7,263 nucleotides of DNA from Desulfobulbaceae bacterium (GTDB lineage Bacteria; Desulfobacterota; Desulfobulbia; Desulfobulbales; DAOVSZ01). The notes under the pieces are model-generated. The model was not told the DNA's origin and searched no databases. It saw only the letters and a list, made by a program, of their open reading frames with translations. Where the stretch lies: positions 1 to 7,263 of the forward strand of contig DAOVSZ010000138.1 in assembly GCA_030627725.1 (NCBI GenBank), read 5' to 3'. Each line of letters begins with the position of its first letter. Position 1 is the first letter of the stretch. The translations under genes were made by a program, and so were the position numbers. Shown here one piece after another: positions 1 through 5,556 of this stretch.

Positions 1-828
1 CCGGCCGAGATCGTTTCGCAACAGATCGACGATCATGATATTTTCACTGCGGTTCTTGATATCAGCACGCAAGGAAGAGGCTATGGCATGGTCCTCACCA
101 ACAGTCCGCCCTCGCCGGATCGTTCCTTTCATCGGCCTGACAACGCAAGAATCTCCTGTTTTTCTAAAAAAAAGCTCAGGCGAAAATGACATGATCCGTC
201 TGGGACCGGACCTTATATAGGCGCCGAATGAAACGCTTTGGTTCCGGCGCAGCGCCCGATAAAACGACTCGGAGGAACCGGAGAGTTCGAAGAGGAGTTT
301 GAGGGTGTAATTGACCTGATAGGTATCACCTGCCTCAATATAGCCCTTTATCCTCCTGATCTTTTCGCAATACTCCTCCCTGGTCTCGTTTAAGCGAACG
401 TTGCCGACACGATAGGCCCTGTCTATCCCATCATCAACAGTCACAGGCCAGGGACCGGCGCCGGAAAATGTTCCGGTCTGGTGATCATAGATATGCGGGG
501 AGCGAAAGATGCCAAGGTCGGCAAGTATCCTGTCAGGGTCGGATGCATCACCTCTACCCAGGACCGGCTCAAGCGTATACCCGAATTCATACGAAAACCA
601 GCCGGCAAGATAATATCCCTTATTCATAAAGGATTCCGCCTGCCGGAAAAAGGAGAGAGGAGAATCACCCTGCCTCAAAATCAGCCGGTCAACCTGGTCT
701 AAAAAAAGAAGAGTCCTATGGTCCTCACTGGTGCACCGAACGGTCTCCAGAAAGACAAATGAGTCCTTCCCGGCAAGGTACGTCAGGAGCGATTCGAGCA
801 TGCTGTCTGAAAGGGGAAGGTTCTTCAT
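1..828 (-). CDS. pabB: Aminodeoxychorismate synthase component I, N-terminal part (cut by window edge)
   Basis: PabB converts chorismate to 4-amino-4-deoxychorismate with ammonia from a glutamine amidotransferase partner, a cytosolic step towards p-aminobenzoate and folate. I translated 276 codons, open through the left edge. Visible landmarks are FVFLET near residues 24-29, GDTYQVNYT at 167-175, SPELFF at 216-221, RPMKGT at 231-236 and ENIMIVDLLRNDLGR at 262-276. The lysine in PMKGT (K234) is the residue that distinguishes aminodeoxychorismate synthases (PIKGT) from anthranilate synthase TrpE (PIAGT); that is family knowledge. The start is uncertain. The ATG at 828-826 lies inside an 8-bp target duplication, and I see no Shine-Dalgarno before it. 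An in-frame ATG at 801-799 (residue 10) also lacks one. The C-terminal catalytic half, and any fused PabC domain, lie outside the window. It is divergent from the CBS/ACT gene, with mobile element copy 1 between them. Confidence 0.93.
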   Translation of the reverse strand, partial: MKNLPLSDSMLESLLTYLAGKDSFVFLETVRCTSEDHRTLLFLDQVDRLILRQGDSPLSFFRQAESFMNKGYYLAGWFSYEFGYTLEPVLGRGDASDPDRILADLGIFRSPHIYDHQTGTFSGAGPWPVTVDDGIDRAYRVGNVRLNETREEYCEKIRRIKGYIEAGDTYQVNYTLKLLFELSGSSESFYRALRRNQSVSFGAYIRSGPRRIMSFSPELFFRKTGDSCVVRPMKGTIRRGRTVGEDHAIASSLRADIKNRSENIMIVDLLRNDLGR

Positions 829-830
829 CG
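823..830. repeat. 8-bp target-site duplication, left copy of element 1
   Basis: CTTCATCG lies immediately left of the GTAAC end at 831 and is identical to bases 989-996, immediately right of the GTTAC-type end at 988. On the minus strand it reads CGATGAAG and includes the assigned pabB start codon. Confidence 0.85.
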
Positions 831-988
831 GTAACTGATCATGGATTGAAGCTGCCAATTGATGATCTAACGCCTGACCTGTAAGCGATTACAGGCGCCG
901 GAGATAGCCGCAAGCAGGGCGATCGACTATACTTGGGTATGTTGGGGCGCCCTGATCGTGGCTAGATTCGGTGTCTGTGATCGCTTAC
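831..988 (+). mobile_element. Small non-autonomous element (MITE-like), copy 1, 158 bp
   Basis: This is a non-coding insertion bounded by a perfect 8-bp direct repeat (823-830 and 989-996). The left end GTAACTGATCA and the inverted right end GTAAGCGATCA share 9 of 11 bases. A second left-end-like sequence, GTAAGCGAT, begins 50 bp inside at 881 and pairs with the right end over 41 bp. The first 50 bp contain their own imperfect 12-bp stem (837-848 with 856-867). No open reading frame of note is present, so any movement would need a transposase supplied in trans. GTAA termini with 8-bp duplications are the pattern described for IS66-family elements; assignment to that family is inference. It is related to copy 2 at 5404-5556 by equal inner length, shared core blocks and architecture. 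It separates pabB from its former upstream DNA. Confidence 0.85.
881..988 (+). repeat. 108-bp near-palindrome of element 1 (predicted long hairpin)
   Basis: Arms 881-921 and 948-988 align without gaps; 32 of 41 positions pair as Watson-Crick. Five of the nine exceptions (positions 10, 15, 17, 21 and 30 of the arm) are G-U or U-G in plus-strand RNA, giving 37 of 41. The remaining four are G903-A966 next to A904-G965, A912-C957 and G914-A955. The apex continues as a small stem, A926/C927 with G941/T942, a bulged T928, then ATAC (929-932) with GTAT (937-940) and loop TTGG. The fold is supported by compensatory changes against copy 2. Whether it is transcribed is not shown by the sequence. Confidence 0.75.
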
Positions 989-996
989 CTTCATCG
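989..996. repeat. 8-bp target-site duplication, right copy of element 1
   Basis: CTTCATCG, identical to bases 823-830 and directly abutting the right end of element 1. It marks the outer boundary of the insertion. Its minus-strand ATG (994-992) now opens only a 10-codon reading frame that runs into the element and stops at a TAG. Confidence 0.85.
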
Positions 997-1009
997 GAAT
1001 ATTTTATAC

Positions 1010-1039
1010 ATGACACATTTTGTACGAATATGGTATAGG
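1010..1039 (+). promoter_or_regulatory. Candidate promoter of the CBS/ACT gene
   Basis: ATGACA (1010-1015, 5 of 6 to the sigma-70 -35 consensus) is followed after 18 bp by TATAGG (1034-1039, 4 of 6 to the -10 consensus), about 45 bp upstream of the start codon in an AT-rich stretch. It lies outside element 1. TTGTAC-N16-TATAGA (1020-1047) is an alternative. The same 989-1088 stretch must also have held the original pabB promoter; minus-strand -10-like hexamers are present at 1045-1040 (TATAAT) and 1008-1003 (TATAAA), but I found no good -35 for either. Confidence 0.3.
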
Positions 1040-1074
1040 ATTATAGATTAATATTTATTATCGAATTTGAATGC

Positions 1075-1082
1075 AAGGAGGG
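1075..1082 (+). promoter_or_regulatory. Strong ribosome-binding site that decides the start of the CBS/ACT gene
   Basis: AAGGAGGG ends 6 bases before the ATG at 1089. An in-frame ATG at 1071 would place this Shine-Dalgarno inside the coding sequence and has none of its own, so 1089 is preferred. Confidence 0.8.
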
Positions 1083-1088
1083 AAAAAT

Positions 1089-1778
1089 ATGTTGATTAAA
1101 GATTGGATGGCAGCTGATGTCCTGACTGTTGACGAGAACACCTCTCTGATGCGCGCCACCCGAATCATGAAAGAAAACACTATCCGAAGGCTGCCTGTTG
1201 TCTCTCACGGCAAACTGATCGGAATCATAACAGATCGCGATGTAAAAGATGCTTCCCCTTCCAAAACGACCTCGCTGGACATTCACGAGCTCTACTATCT
1301 TCTCTCGGAGATGAAGGTAAAGGAGGTCATGACACCGCAGCCTTATACCTTGAACGGTGAAGATTCGCTCGAAAAAGCCGCGATGATCATGGTGGAGAGC
1401 AAAATCTCCGGACTGCCGGTCATTGACGACAACGACCGCCTGATCGGCCTTTTGAGTGAGACTGATGTCCTGCGCGGCTTTATCCACAGCACCGGCATCA
1501 AAGACGGGGCCGTGCAATATGCCTTTGACCTGCCTGACAAGCCGGGAGCCGTAACCACACTGGTCCAATATCTAAGAGAACATGACGCTCGCATCATAAG
1601 CATCCTGACCTCCTATGAAGATGCGCCGGAAGAGGGCATGAAGCGGGTGGCAATCAGGGTCATGGCCCAGGATGATGCCAAAATTGATAAACTCACCAGC
1701 AATCTCATGCGGGAATTCACTGTTGCTTACTACTGCAAGGACGCTCTTAAAAACATCCCGAAAAAAAAGACTGATTAA
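1089..1778 (+). CDS. CBS-CBS-ACT domain protein (AcuB-like)
   Basis: A 229-residue soluble protein without signal peptide or membrane segment. Two CBS motifs come first. The first is about residues 1-57, with MLIKDWM then IRRLPVV and GIITDRDV. The second is about 76-133, with VKEVMT, then ISGLPVID and LIGLLSETDVL. The C-terminal part (about 140-205) starts VQYAFDLPDKPGAV, typical of an ACT domain. CBS pairs usually bind adenosyl nucleotides and ACT domains bind amino acids or similar small ligands. The order CBS-CBS-ACT and the length match the AcuB family, named after a Bacillus acetoin-utilisation gene, but no acetoin gene is visible here and the role is unknown. The gene has its own ribosome-binding site and a strong terminator, and appears monocistronic. 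It is divergent from pabB and convergent with the PBP gene. The domain call is strong; a specific function cannot be given. Confidence 0.9.
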   Translation: MLIKDWMAADVLTVDENTSLMRATRIMKENTIRRLPVVSHGKLIGIITDRDVKDASPSKTTSLDIHELYYLLSEMKVKEVMTPQPYTLNGEDSLEKAAMIMVESKISGLPVIDDNDRLIGLLSETDVLRGFIHSTGIKDGAVQYAFDLPDKPGAVTTLVQYLREHDARIISILTSYEDAPEEGMKRVAIRVMAQDDAKIDKLTSNLMREFTVAYYCKDALKNIPKKKTD

Positions 1779-1784
1779 AGTTTT

Positions 1785-1836
1785 CCCCGCAGCTGAACTC
1801 TCACAGGACCATACCCGGTCGGCTGCGGGGATTTTT
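1785..1836 (+). terminator. Intrinsic terminator after the CBS/ACT gene
   Basis: A perfect 9-bp stem, CCCCGCAGC (1785-1793) with GCTGCGGGG (1822-1830), is followed by ATTTTT. The loop holds a nested GACC/GGTC stem (1807-1810 with 1817-1820). It starts seven bases after the stop codon. Read on the minus strand, the stem is followed by AAAAC rather than a T-run, so it is a good terminator mainly for the plus strand; it may also end the converging PBP transcript. GGGG at 1827-1830 can alternatively pair with CCCC at 1837-1840. Confidence 0.85.
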
Positions 1837-1843
1837 CCCCTTG

Positions 1844-3913
1844 TCAGAGTTCAGTATCTTCAAGAGCGTCCAACGCCTCCTTCTTCTCCCCTATAATCTT
1901 CCTTTCAACCGGCAGACTGTCGCGACGGAACGCCTCCCAGTGTGTGTCGGCTGTTTCTCGTGTCAAAACTTCACCTGTCTCGTTATTCATCGGAAGCATG
2001 GTTATTCCTTCCGGGACCTCGAAATCCTCTGTATCAAGATATTTTTCCGCCTTTTTCATAAAGTCGAGCCAGACAGGGGCTGCTGCACGCCCTCCGGTCT
2101 CTTTTTCTCCGAGCGAATTTTTCTCATCAAAACCAAGCCAGACACCTGTGGCCAATGTTGGCGTAAAACCGATGAACCAGGCATCCATATTGCTGTCCGT
2201 TGTCCCGGTCTTGCCGGCTGACGGAGCAAAGAGCCCTCTGGCCCGCTTTCCCGTCCCCTCTTCAATGACCCTTTTTAAAAGATGCGTTACCTGAAAGGCA
2301 GTGAGGGAATCCAACGCCCGTTCTGGGGAGGGCCTGTTTTCTTCAAGGACCTTGCCGTCCCTGTCAACGATCTTTCTGACAAAGGTCGGCCTGAGATATC
2401 TCCCCTTTCCGGCAAAAACCGCATATGCCGCGGTAAGGTCCATAAGAGAAAGACCGGAAGACCCCAAGGCAAGAGAAAGATCAGGGGAGATCTTTGCCGA
2501 GATCCCCATATCCTTTGCAAGATCCACAACCTGCCTGATTCCGACCTCCTGAAGCAATTTAATTGTGACTATATTTCCTGAATACACCAAACCGTCCCGC
2601 AAGGTTGTCAGGCCCTGAAATGTACCGCTGAAGTTCCTGGGTTCCCAGAGGCGTCCCGATTCCGCCCCGGGCAACTGTATCGGCTCATCTACAAGAAGCG
2701 TTGCCGGCGTCAACCCGGCTTCAAGGGCCGCTGCATAGATAAGAGGTTTAAATGCCGACCCTGGCTGCCTTCTGGCCTGAGTTGCTCGGTTAAACTGACT
2801 GCGGGAAAAATCCGTACCGCCGGCCACCGCCTTCACATTACCGGTTCGTACCTCCATAGCGACAAGCGCTGCCTGGGGAGATTCCTTTGCCGCGCCTCTA
2901 TGCCTCTTCCGCCAGGAGGCCACCCCATTTCTAACAGCTTTGGCCGCTTCCTTCTGAAGGTCTCTGTCCAGGACCGTATAGATGGTAAGTCCGCCGGACC
3001 GAAAACGCGTACTGCCGTACTTCCGCACCACATAATTCTTCACATGCTGCAGGTAATACCTGCTTTCTTTGGCGACGCGAAAAGGAGGTCCCCAGAAAAG
3101 AGACGTCTTATACGCCGCCCTTGCCGAGGTCGGCGTAATATAACCGTCTTCCGCCATCCTGTTTAAGACATATATCTGCCGTTTCTTGGCCAGTTTATAG
3201 TGCTTGAACGGTGAATACCGGCTTGGCGCCTGCGGCAGACCGGCAAGGATGGAAATCTCTGCAAGGTTAAGCTTTCCGACACTTTTTCCAAAATAGACCT
3301 GGGCTGCCGCCTCCACTCCATAGGCGCCTTCACCAAGATAAATCTCGTTCAGATAGATATGGAGGATCTCTTCCTTTGACAGCGCCTTGTCAATCCGGTA
3401 CGCCAGGATGGCTTCCTTGATCTTGCGTGTATAGGTCTTTTCCGGCGAAAGAAGCAGCGAACGCGCTACCTGCTGGGTGATGGTGCTTCCTCCCTGTCCC
3501 CTCCCACCTTTTTTGATGTTATGGATCAACGCCCTCAGAATTGACCATACATCAACCCCGCTGTGCTGATAAAACCTCGCATCTTCAGCGGCAACAAAGG
3601 CCTGTGCAAGAGTATCCGGCATCTTCGACAGGGGTACTATAGTCCTGTTTTTTGAAAAAACACGCTCAACAACCTCGCCCTGATCATCAAGAATAACGGT
3701 TGTTACCGCAGGACGATAGCCGGCAAGAGAACTTATATCGGGAATGTCGAGTGAGATATAGAGATAGAGGACACCCACTATGGAGAGAGAAAGGAAAAAA
3801 GCAATGACAAGCTGATAGAAGATCAGATGCACGTGGGTCCAGTTCCAGACCCGGGCCTGCGGCCTGGATTTTGCGCTTTGTTTTTTGTTGGTCTTCTGTA
3901 ATCTGGACGCCAT
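1844..3913 (-). CDS. Class A penicillin-binding protein (PBP1A-type transglycosylase/transpeptidase)
   Basis: A bifunctional cell-wall synthase of 689 residues, anchored in the inner membrane by one N-terminal segment (about residues 29-53) after a basic cytoplasmic tail. The glycosyltransferase-51 domain follows, with AAEDARFYQHSGVD (catalytic Glu about 110), GGSTITQQ at 141-148 and a second acidic residue in RKIKEAIL (about 167). The transpeptidase domain shows all three penicillin-binding motifs: SAFK at 386-389, SGN at 445-447 and KTGTT at 568-572. Only about 40 residues separate the two domains, so the OB-fold insert found in E. coli PBP1A (about 850 residues) is absent. The ATG at 3913 was chosen; an in-frame TTG at 3955 lies in the loop of a terminator hairpin. 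No clear Shine-Dalgarno or promoter is visible, so expression may depend on read-through from the cytochrome gene or a weak promoter. Known names for such genes include mrcA, ponA and pbpF; I do not choose one. Confidence 0.95.
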   Translation of the reverse strand: MASRLQKTNKKQSAKSRPQARVWNWTHVHLIFYQLVIAFFLSLSIVGVLYLYISLDIPDISSLAGYRPAVTTVILDDQGEVVERVFSKNRTIVPLSKMPDTLAQAFVAAEDARFYQHSGVDVWSILRALIHNIKKGGRGQGGSTITQQVARSLLLSPEKTYTRKIKEAILAYRIDKALSKEEILHIYLNEIYLGEGAYGVEAAAQVYFGKSVGKLNLAEISILAGLPQAPSRYSPFKHYKLAKKRQIYVLNRMAEDGYITPTSARAAYKTSLFWGPPFRVAKESRYYLQHVKNYVVRKYGSTRFRSGGLTIYTVLDRDLQKEAAKAVRNGVASWRKRHRGAAKESPQAALVAMEVRTGNVKAVAGGTDFSRSQFNRATQARRQPGSAFKPLIYAAALEAGLTPATLLVDEPIQLPGAESGRLWEPRNFSGTFQGLTTLRDGLVYSGNIVTIKLLQEVGIRQVVDLAKDMGISAKISPDLSLALGSSGLSLMDLTAAYAVFAGKGRYLRPTFVRKIVDRDGKVLEENRPSPERALDSLTAFQVTHLLKRVIEEGTGKRARGLFAPSAGKTGTTDSNMDAWFIGFTPTLATGVWLGFDEKNSLGEKETGGRAAAPVWLDFMKKAEKYLDTEDFEVPEGITMLPMNNETGEVLTRETADTHWEAFRRDSLPVERKIIGEKKEALDALEDTEL

Positions 3914-3939
3914 AGTAGCTTTTATTGGACAGTCAAAAC

Positions 3940-3971
3940 AAAAAAAGCTGCTCAAATGAGCAGCTTTTTTT
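3940..3971. terminator. Bidirectional hairpin terminator downstream of the cytochrome c3 gene
   Basis: A perfect inverted repeat: seven A, GCTGCTCA, two A, TGAGCAGC, seven T (arms 3940-3954 and 3957-3971). The GC-containing 8-bp core flanked by A-run and T-run makes a strong terminator on either strand. It lies 24 bp after the cytochrome c3 stop codon and 26 bp before the PBP ATG, so it should largely uncouple the two genes. Confidence 0.9.
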
Positions 3972-3995
3972 CAAACTATCTTGCAACTGCTGTTC

Positions 3996-4403
3996 TTAGC
4001 AGCCTTCCATTTGCTTCTTTTTCTTAGGGTGACAGTCGTTACACTTGGTCGGCCCCTTGATCATATCTTTATGGCAGCCTTTGCAGTTTGCGTGACCGGC
4101 GTTTTTATAGCTGTTCAACTTTAGGTTGGCCATGTCCGGGTTATGGCAGCTGGCGCACCTTCCGATCTCCTGACCGTCAATGTAATCAACCTTTTTTCCA
4201 TCGGCAGTTTGACCGTGATGACAATCGCCGCACTTAAATGACTCCTGATGCAACTTATGCGGGAAGTTAGCAGGTTTCTTACCCTTTGTTGTCTTTAAAA
4301 CCATGTCAGCCGGACCGGGATCAGCGGCAAAAGATGAGCCGGAGAACACGAGTCCGAAGAGAAATGCAAATGCAGCAACAACTACGAGTATCTTTTTGTT
4401 CAT
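3996..4403 (-). CDS. Periplasmic tetrahaem cytochrome c3
   Basis: A 135-residue exported electron carrier. Residues 1-26 form a Sec signal peptide: MNKKI, a hydrophobic core, then SSFA before ADPG. Four CXXCH haem-binding motifs occur at 58-62, 83-87, 107-111 and 121-125. Extra histidines H49, H52, H63 (directly after the first motif) and H104 lie in the same order as the distal axial ligands of Desulfovibrio cytochrome c3, so four low-potential bis-His haems are expected. The mature length of about 109 residues also fits. All motifs have two-residue spacing; the CXXXXCH variants of Desulfovibrio c3 are absent. The last residue is an isolated cysteine (C135) after a lysine-rich tail. The start ATG has only a weak AGAGG upstream. 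Such proteins shuttle electrons between periplasmic dehydrogenases or hydrogenases and membrane complexes; the actual partners cannot be seen here. The ResB/CcsB proteins encoded just upstream would be needed to attach its haems. Confidence 0.93.
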   Translation of the reverse strand: MNKKILVVVAAFAFLFGLVFSGSSFAADPGPADMVLKTTKGKKPANFPHKLHQESFKCGDCHHGQTADGKKVDYIDGQEIGRCASCHNPDMANLKLNSYKNAGHANCKGCHKDMIKGPTKCNDCHPKKKKQMEGC

Positions 4404-4456
4404 TTTCTACATACCTCTTAATTGTTAACAAACAGAACAGGAACAAACTGAACCAT

Positions 4457-4479
4457 TATTCATTTTTATAAAATGAATA
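4457..4479. promoter_or_regulatory. 10-bp inverted repeat at the c3 transcription start (candidate operator)
   Basis: TATTCATTTT (4457-4466) and AAAATGAATA (4470-4479) pair perfectly around a TAT spacer. They overlap the end of the -10 element and the expected start point. It could be an operator or simply a 5'-end hairpin of the mRNA. The AT-rich composition lowers confidence. It overlaps a second palindrome, GAATATATATTC (4475-4486). Confidence 0.35.
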
Positions 4480-4506
4480 TATATTCGGTCAACCTCTGTT
4501 TGTCAA
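4478..4506 (-). promoter_or_regulatory. Sigma-70 promoter of the cytochrome c3 gene
   Basis: On the minus strand a consensus -35 TTGACA (4506-4501), a 17-bp spacer and TATATA (4483-4478) predict a start near 4471, giving a leader of about 68 nt. It lies in the 135-bp gap after ccsB, so the cytochrome gene can be expressed independently of the maturation genes. Confidence 0.7.
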
Positions 4507-4538
4507 GAATGAACAGAAGGTATAAATGCATTATTTTT

Positions 4539-5393
4539 TCAGCCGTAGCTGTGCAGCCCGGACAGAAGGAAGTTGACTCCATAGTAGGTGAAAAGAACAG
4601 CCAGGAAACCTAATATTGCCAGCCAGGCGATCCATTTGCCGCCCCAGCCCTTTGTAAAACGGGCATGAAGAGCGACTGCGTATACAAACCAGGTAATCAG
4701 AGACCATGTCTCCTTCGGGTCCCAGCTCCAGTAGGTGCCCCATGCGGAATTTGCCCAGATAGCGCCGGTGATGATCCCCGTGCTCAGCCAGAGAAAACCA
4801 AAAACCAGAGATTTATGTATAATATCATCAATGATCTTGAGGTCCGGCAATGTGCCGAGGAGCCCTTCATCCTTGCCGACTGCTGCAGCCCCTTTCTTCC
4901 CTCTGTCTTTCATCAGATACATGATACCGAGCCCACAAGCCACGGCAAATGCGGCATAGCCGATAAAACAGGCAACAACATGCGCAATAAGCCAGTTACT
5001 CTGCAAGGCAGGCACAAGGGGCTTGATCTCCTGCCCAAACTCGGTGGAAAACGAGGCATAGGCCATACTTAAGAAGGCAAAAGGCACGGCAAATGCGCCG
5101 ATAATGCGATTCTTGAATTTGAGTTCAAGCCCAAGGTAAAAAACAACGATCGCCCAGGAGAAAAAGACCAGGGATTCATACATGTTGGACAGCGGCGCAT
5201 GTCCGTAACCGATCTGATAGGACTCAACCCACCGCATTATGATTCCGGCAGTCTGCACCAGAAACCCGATAACAATCACACCGGTCGCAACGATGCCGAG
5301 CTTTTGGGCCCGAAAGATAAAAATTGCCGCATAGAGGACAGAGGCAAAAAGATAGAGAAACGTTGTTGCACCGAGAAGTTGAGAACTGTTCAT
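4539..5393 (-). CDS. ccsB: Cytochrome c biogenesis protein CcsB (ResC/CcsA type)
   Basis: A polytopic inner-membrane protein of 284 residues, of about eight hydrophobic segments. It is the haem-handling half of the System II holocytochrome c synthetase, and with ResB carries haem to the periplasmic face and attaches it to CXXCH sites. The WWD signature is clear near residues 213-230, with WANSAWGTYWSWDPKETW. Conserved histidines of the family are visible as H138 (LIAHVV), H243 (ALHARF) and H281 in the C-terminal SGLHSYG; PLSNMYESL at 67-75 is also typical. The length is normal for a stand-alone protein rather than a ResB-CcsB fusion. The start is ATG 5393-5391, with AGGA six bases upstream; that AGGA is part of the target duplication of element 2. 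Before the insertion this gene began two bases after the resB stop codon. Confidence 0.95.
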   Translation of the reverse strand: MNSSQLLGATTFLYLFASVLYAAIFIFRAQKLGIVATGVIVIGFLVQTAGIIMRWVESYQIGYGHAPLSNMYESLVFFSWAIVVFYLGLELKFKNRIIGAFAVPFAFLSMAYASFSTEFGQEIKPLVPALQSNWLIAHVVACFIGYAAFAVACGLGIMYLMKDRGKKGAAAVGKDEGLLGTLPDLKIIDDIIHKSLVFGFLWLSTGIITGAIWANSAWGTYWSWDPKETWSLITWFVYAVALHARFTKGWGGKWIAWLAILGFLAVLFTYYGVNFLLSGLHSYG

Positions 5394-5395
5394 GA

Positions 5396-5403
5396 CTATT
5401 CCT
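5396..5403. repeat. 8-bp target-site duplication of element 2, ccsB side
   Basis: CTATTCCT, identical to 5557-5564. On the minus strand it is AGGAATAG and provides the AGGA Shine-Dalgarno for ccsB, followed by TC and the ATG. Confidence 0.88.
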
Positions 5404-5556
5404 GTAACTGTTCAGGTGGCGCTGAATACTTGGCCGAAACACCATCCTGTAACTATTCAGAAGTGCCCCAGATGTACACAAGCAGGCTGGAGAACTATAG
5501 TAGTCCTATGTGAACCAGCCTGATCGTGTGCAGATGGGGTGCTGCTGGATAGTTAC
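5404..5556 (+). mobile_element. Small non-autonomous element (MITE-like), copy 2, 153 bp
   Basis: A non-coding insertion flanked by perfect 8-bp direct repeats CTATTCCT. The left end GTAACTGTTCAG and the inverted right end GTAACTATCCAG match at 10 of 12. A second left end, GTAACTATTCAG, begins 45 bp inside (5449) and pairs with the right arm over 42 bp. The first 45 bp carry a small stem, TTCAG (5411-5415) with CTGAA (5422-5426). It has the same orientation and architecture as copy 1 and shares CAAGCAGG and CCTGATCGTG at the same offsets from the inner ends. It has no reading frame of note. It sits exactly between resB and ccsB and leaves both reading frames intact. Confidence 0.88.
5449..5556 (+). 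repeat. 108-bp near-palindrome of element 2 (predicted long hairpin)
   Basis: Arms 5449-5490 and 5515-5556 pair without gaps at 33 of 42 positions as Watson-Crick. Four more (arm positions 9, 16, 17 and 27) are G-U in plus-strand RNA. The unpaired positions G5471-A5534, A5472-G5533, A5480-C5525 and G5482-A5523 are the same as in copy 1. The apex is A5494/C5495 with G5510/T5511, a bulged T5496, ATAG (5497-5500) with CTAT (5506-5509), loop TAGTC. In resB-ccsB mRNA the complement of this hairpin lies between the two cistrons and could lower ccsB expression. Confidence 0.8.

Noticed and set aside
1071..1088. Earlier in-frame ATG for the CBS/ACT gene
   Set aside because: It would put the only good Shine-Dalgarno inside the coding sequence; 1089 is correctly spaced from it.
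1041..1568. Long minus-strand reading frame opposite the CBS/ACT gene
   Set aside because: It is antisense to a well-recognised protein, has no family resemblance or ribosome-binding site, and is a frame shadow.
1827..1840. GGGG-ATTTTT-CCCC as an independent hairpin or regulator
   Set aside because: It shares its left arm with the terminator stem and is much weaker; it is noted only as an alternative pairing.
3909..3936. TTGACT-N16-TATGGC on the minus strand as a PBP promoter
   Set aside because: The -10 overlaps the start codon, so transcription would begin inside the gene, and no later in-frame start with a ribosome-binding site follows.
3953..3955. In-frame TTG as the PBP start, giving 14 more residues
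   Set aside because: The codon lies in the loop of a perfect hairpin terminator and has no Shine-Dalgarno; the ATG at 3913 gives a normal basic N-terminal tail.
4475..4486. GAATATATATTC palindrome as an operator
   Set aside because: It is simple alternating AT overlapping the -10 box; a self-complementary run like this is expected there. The longer dyad at 4457-4479 is the better candidate.
5404..5556. A CRISPR-like or tandem repeat array
   Set aside because: Only two spaced end motifs are present, with diverged spacers and inverted partners; the 8-bp duplications explain the segment as an insertion.
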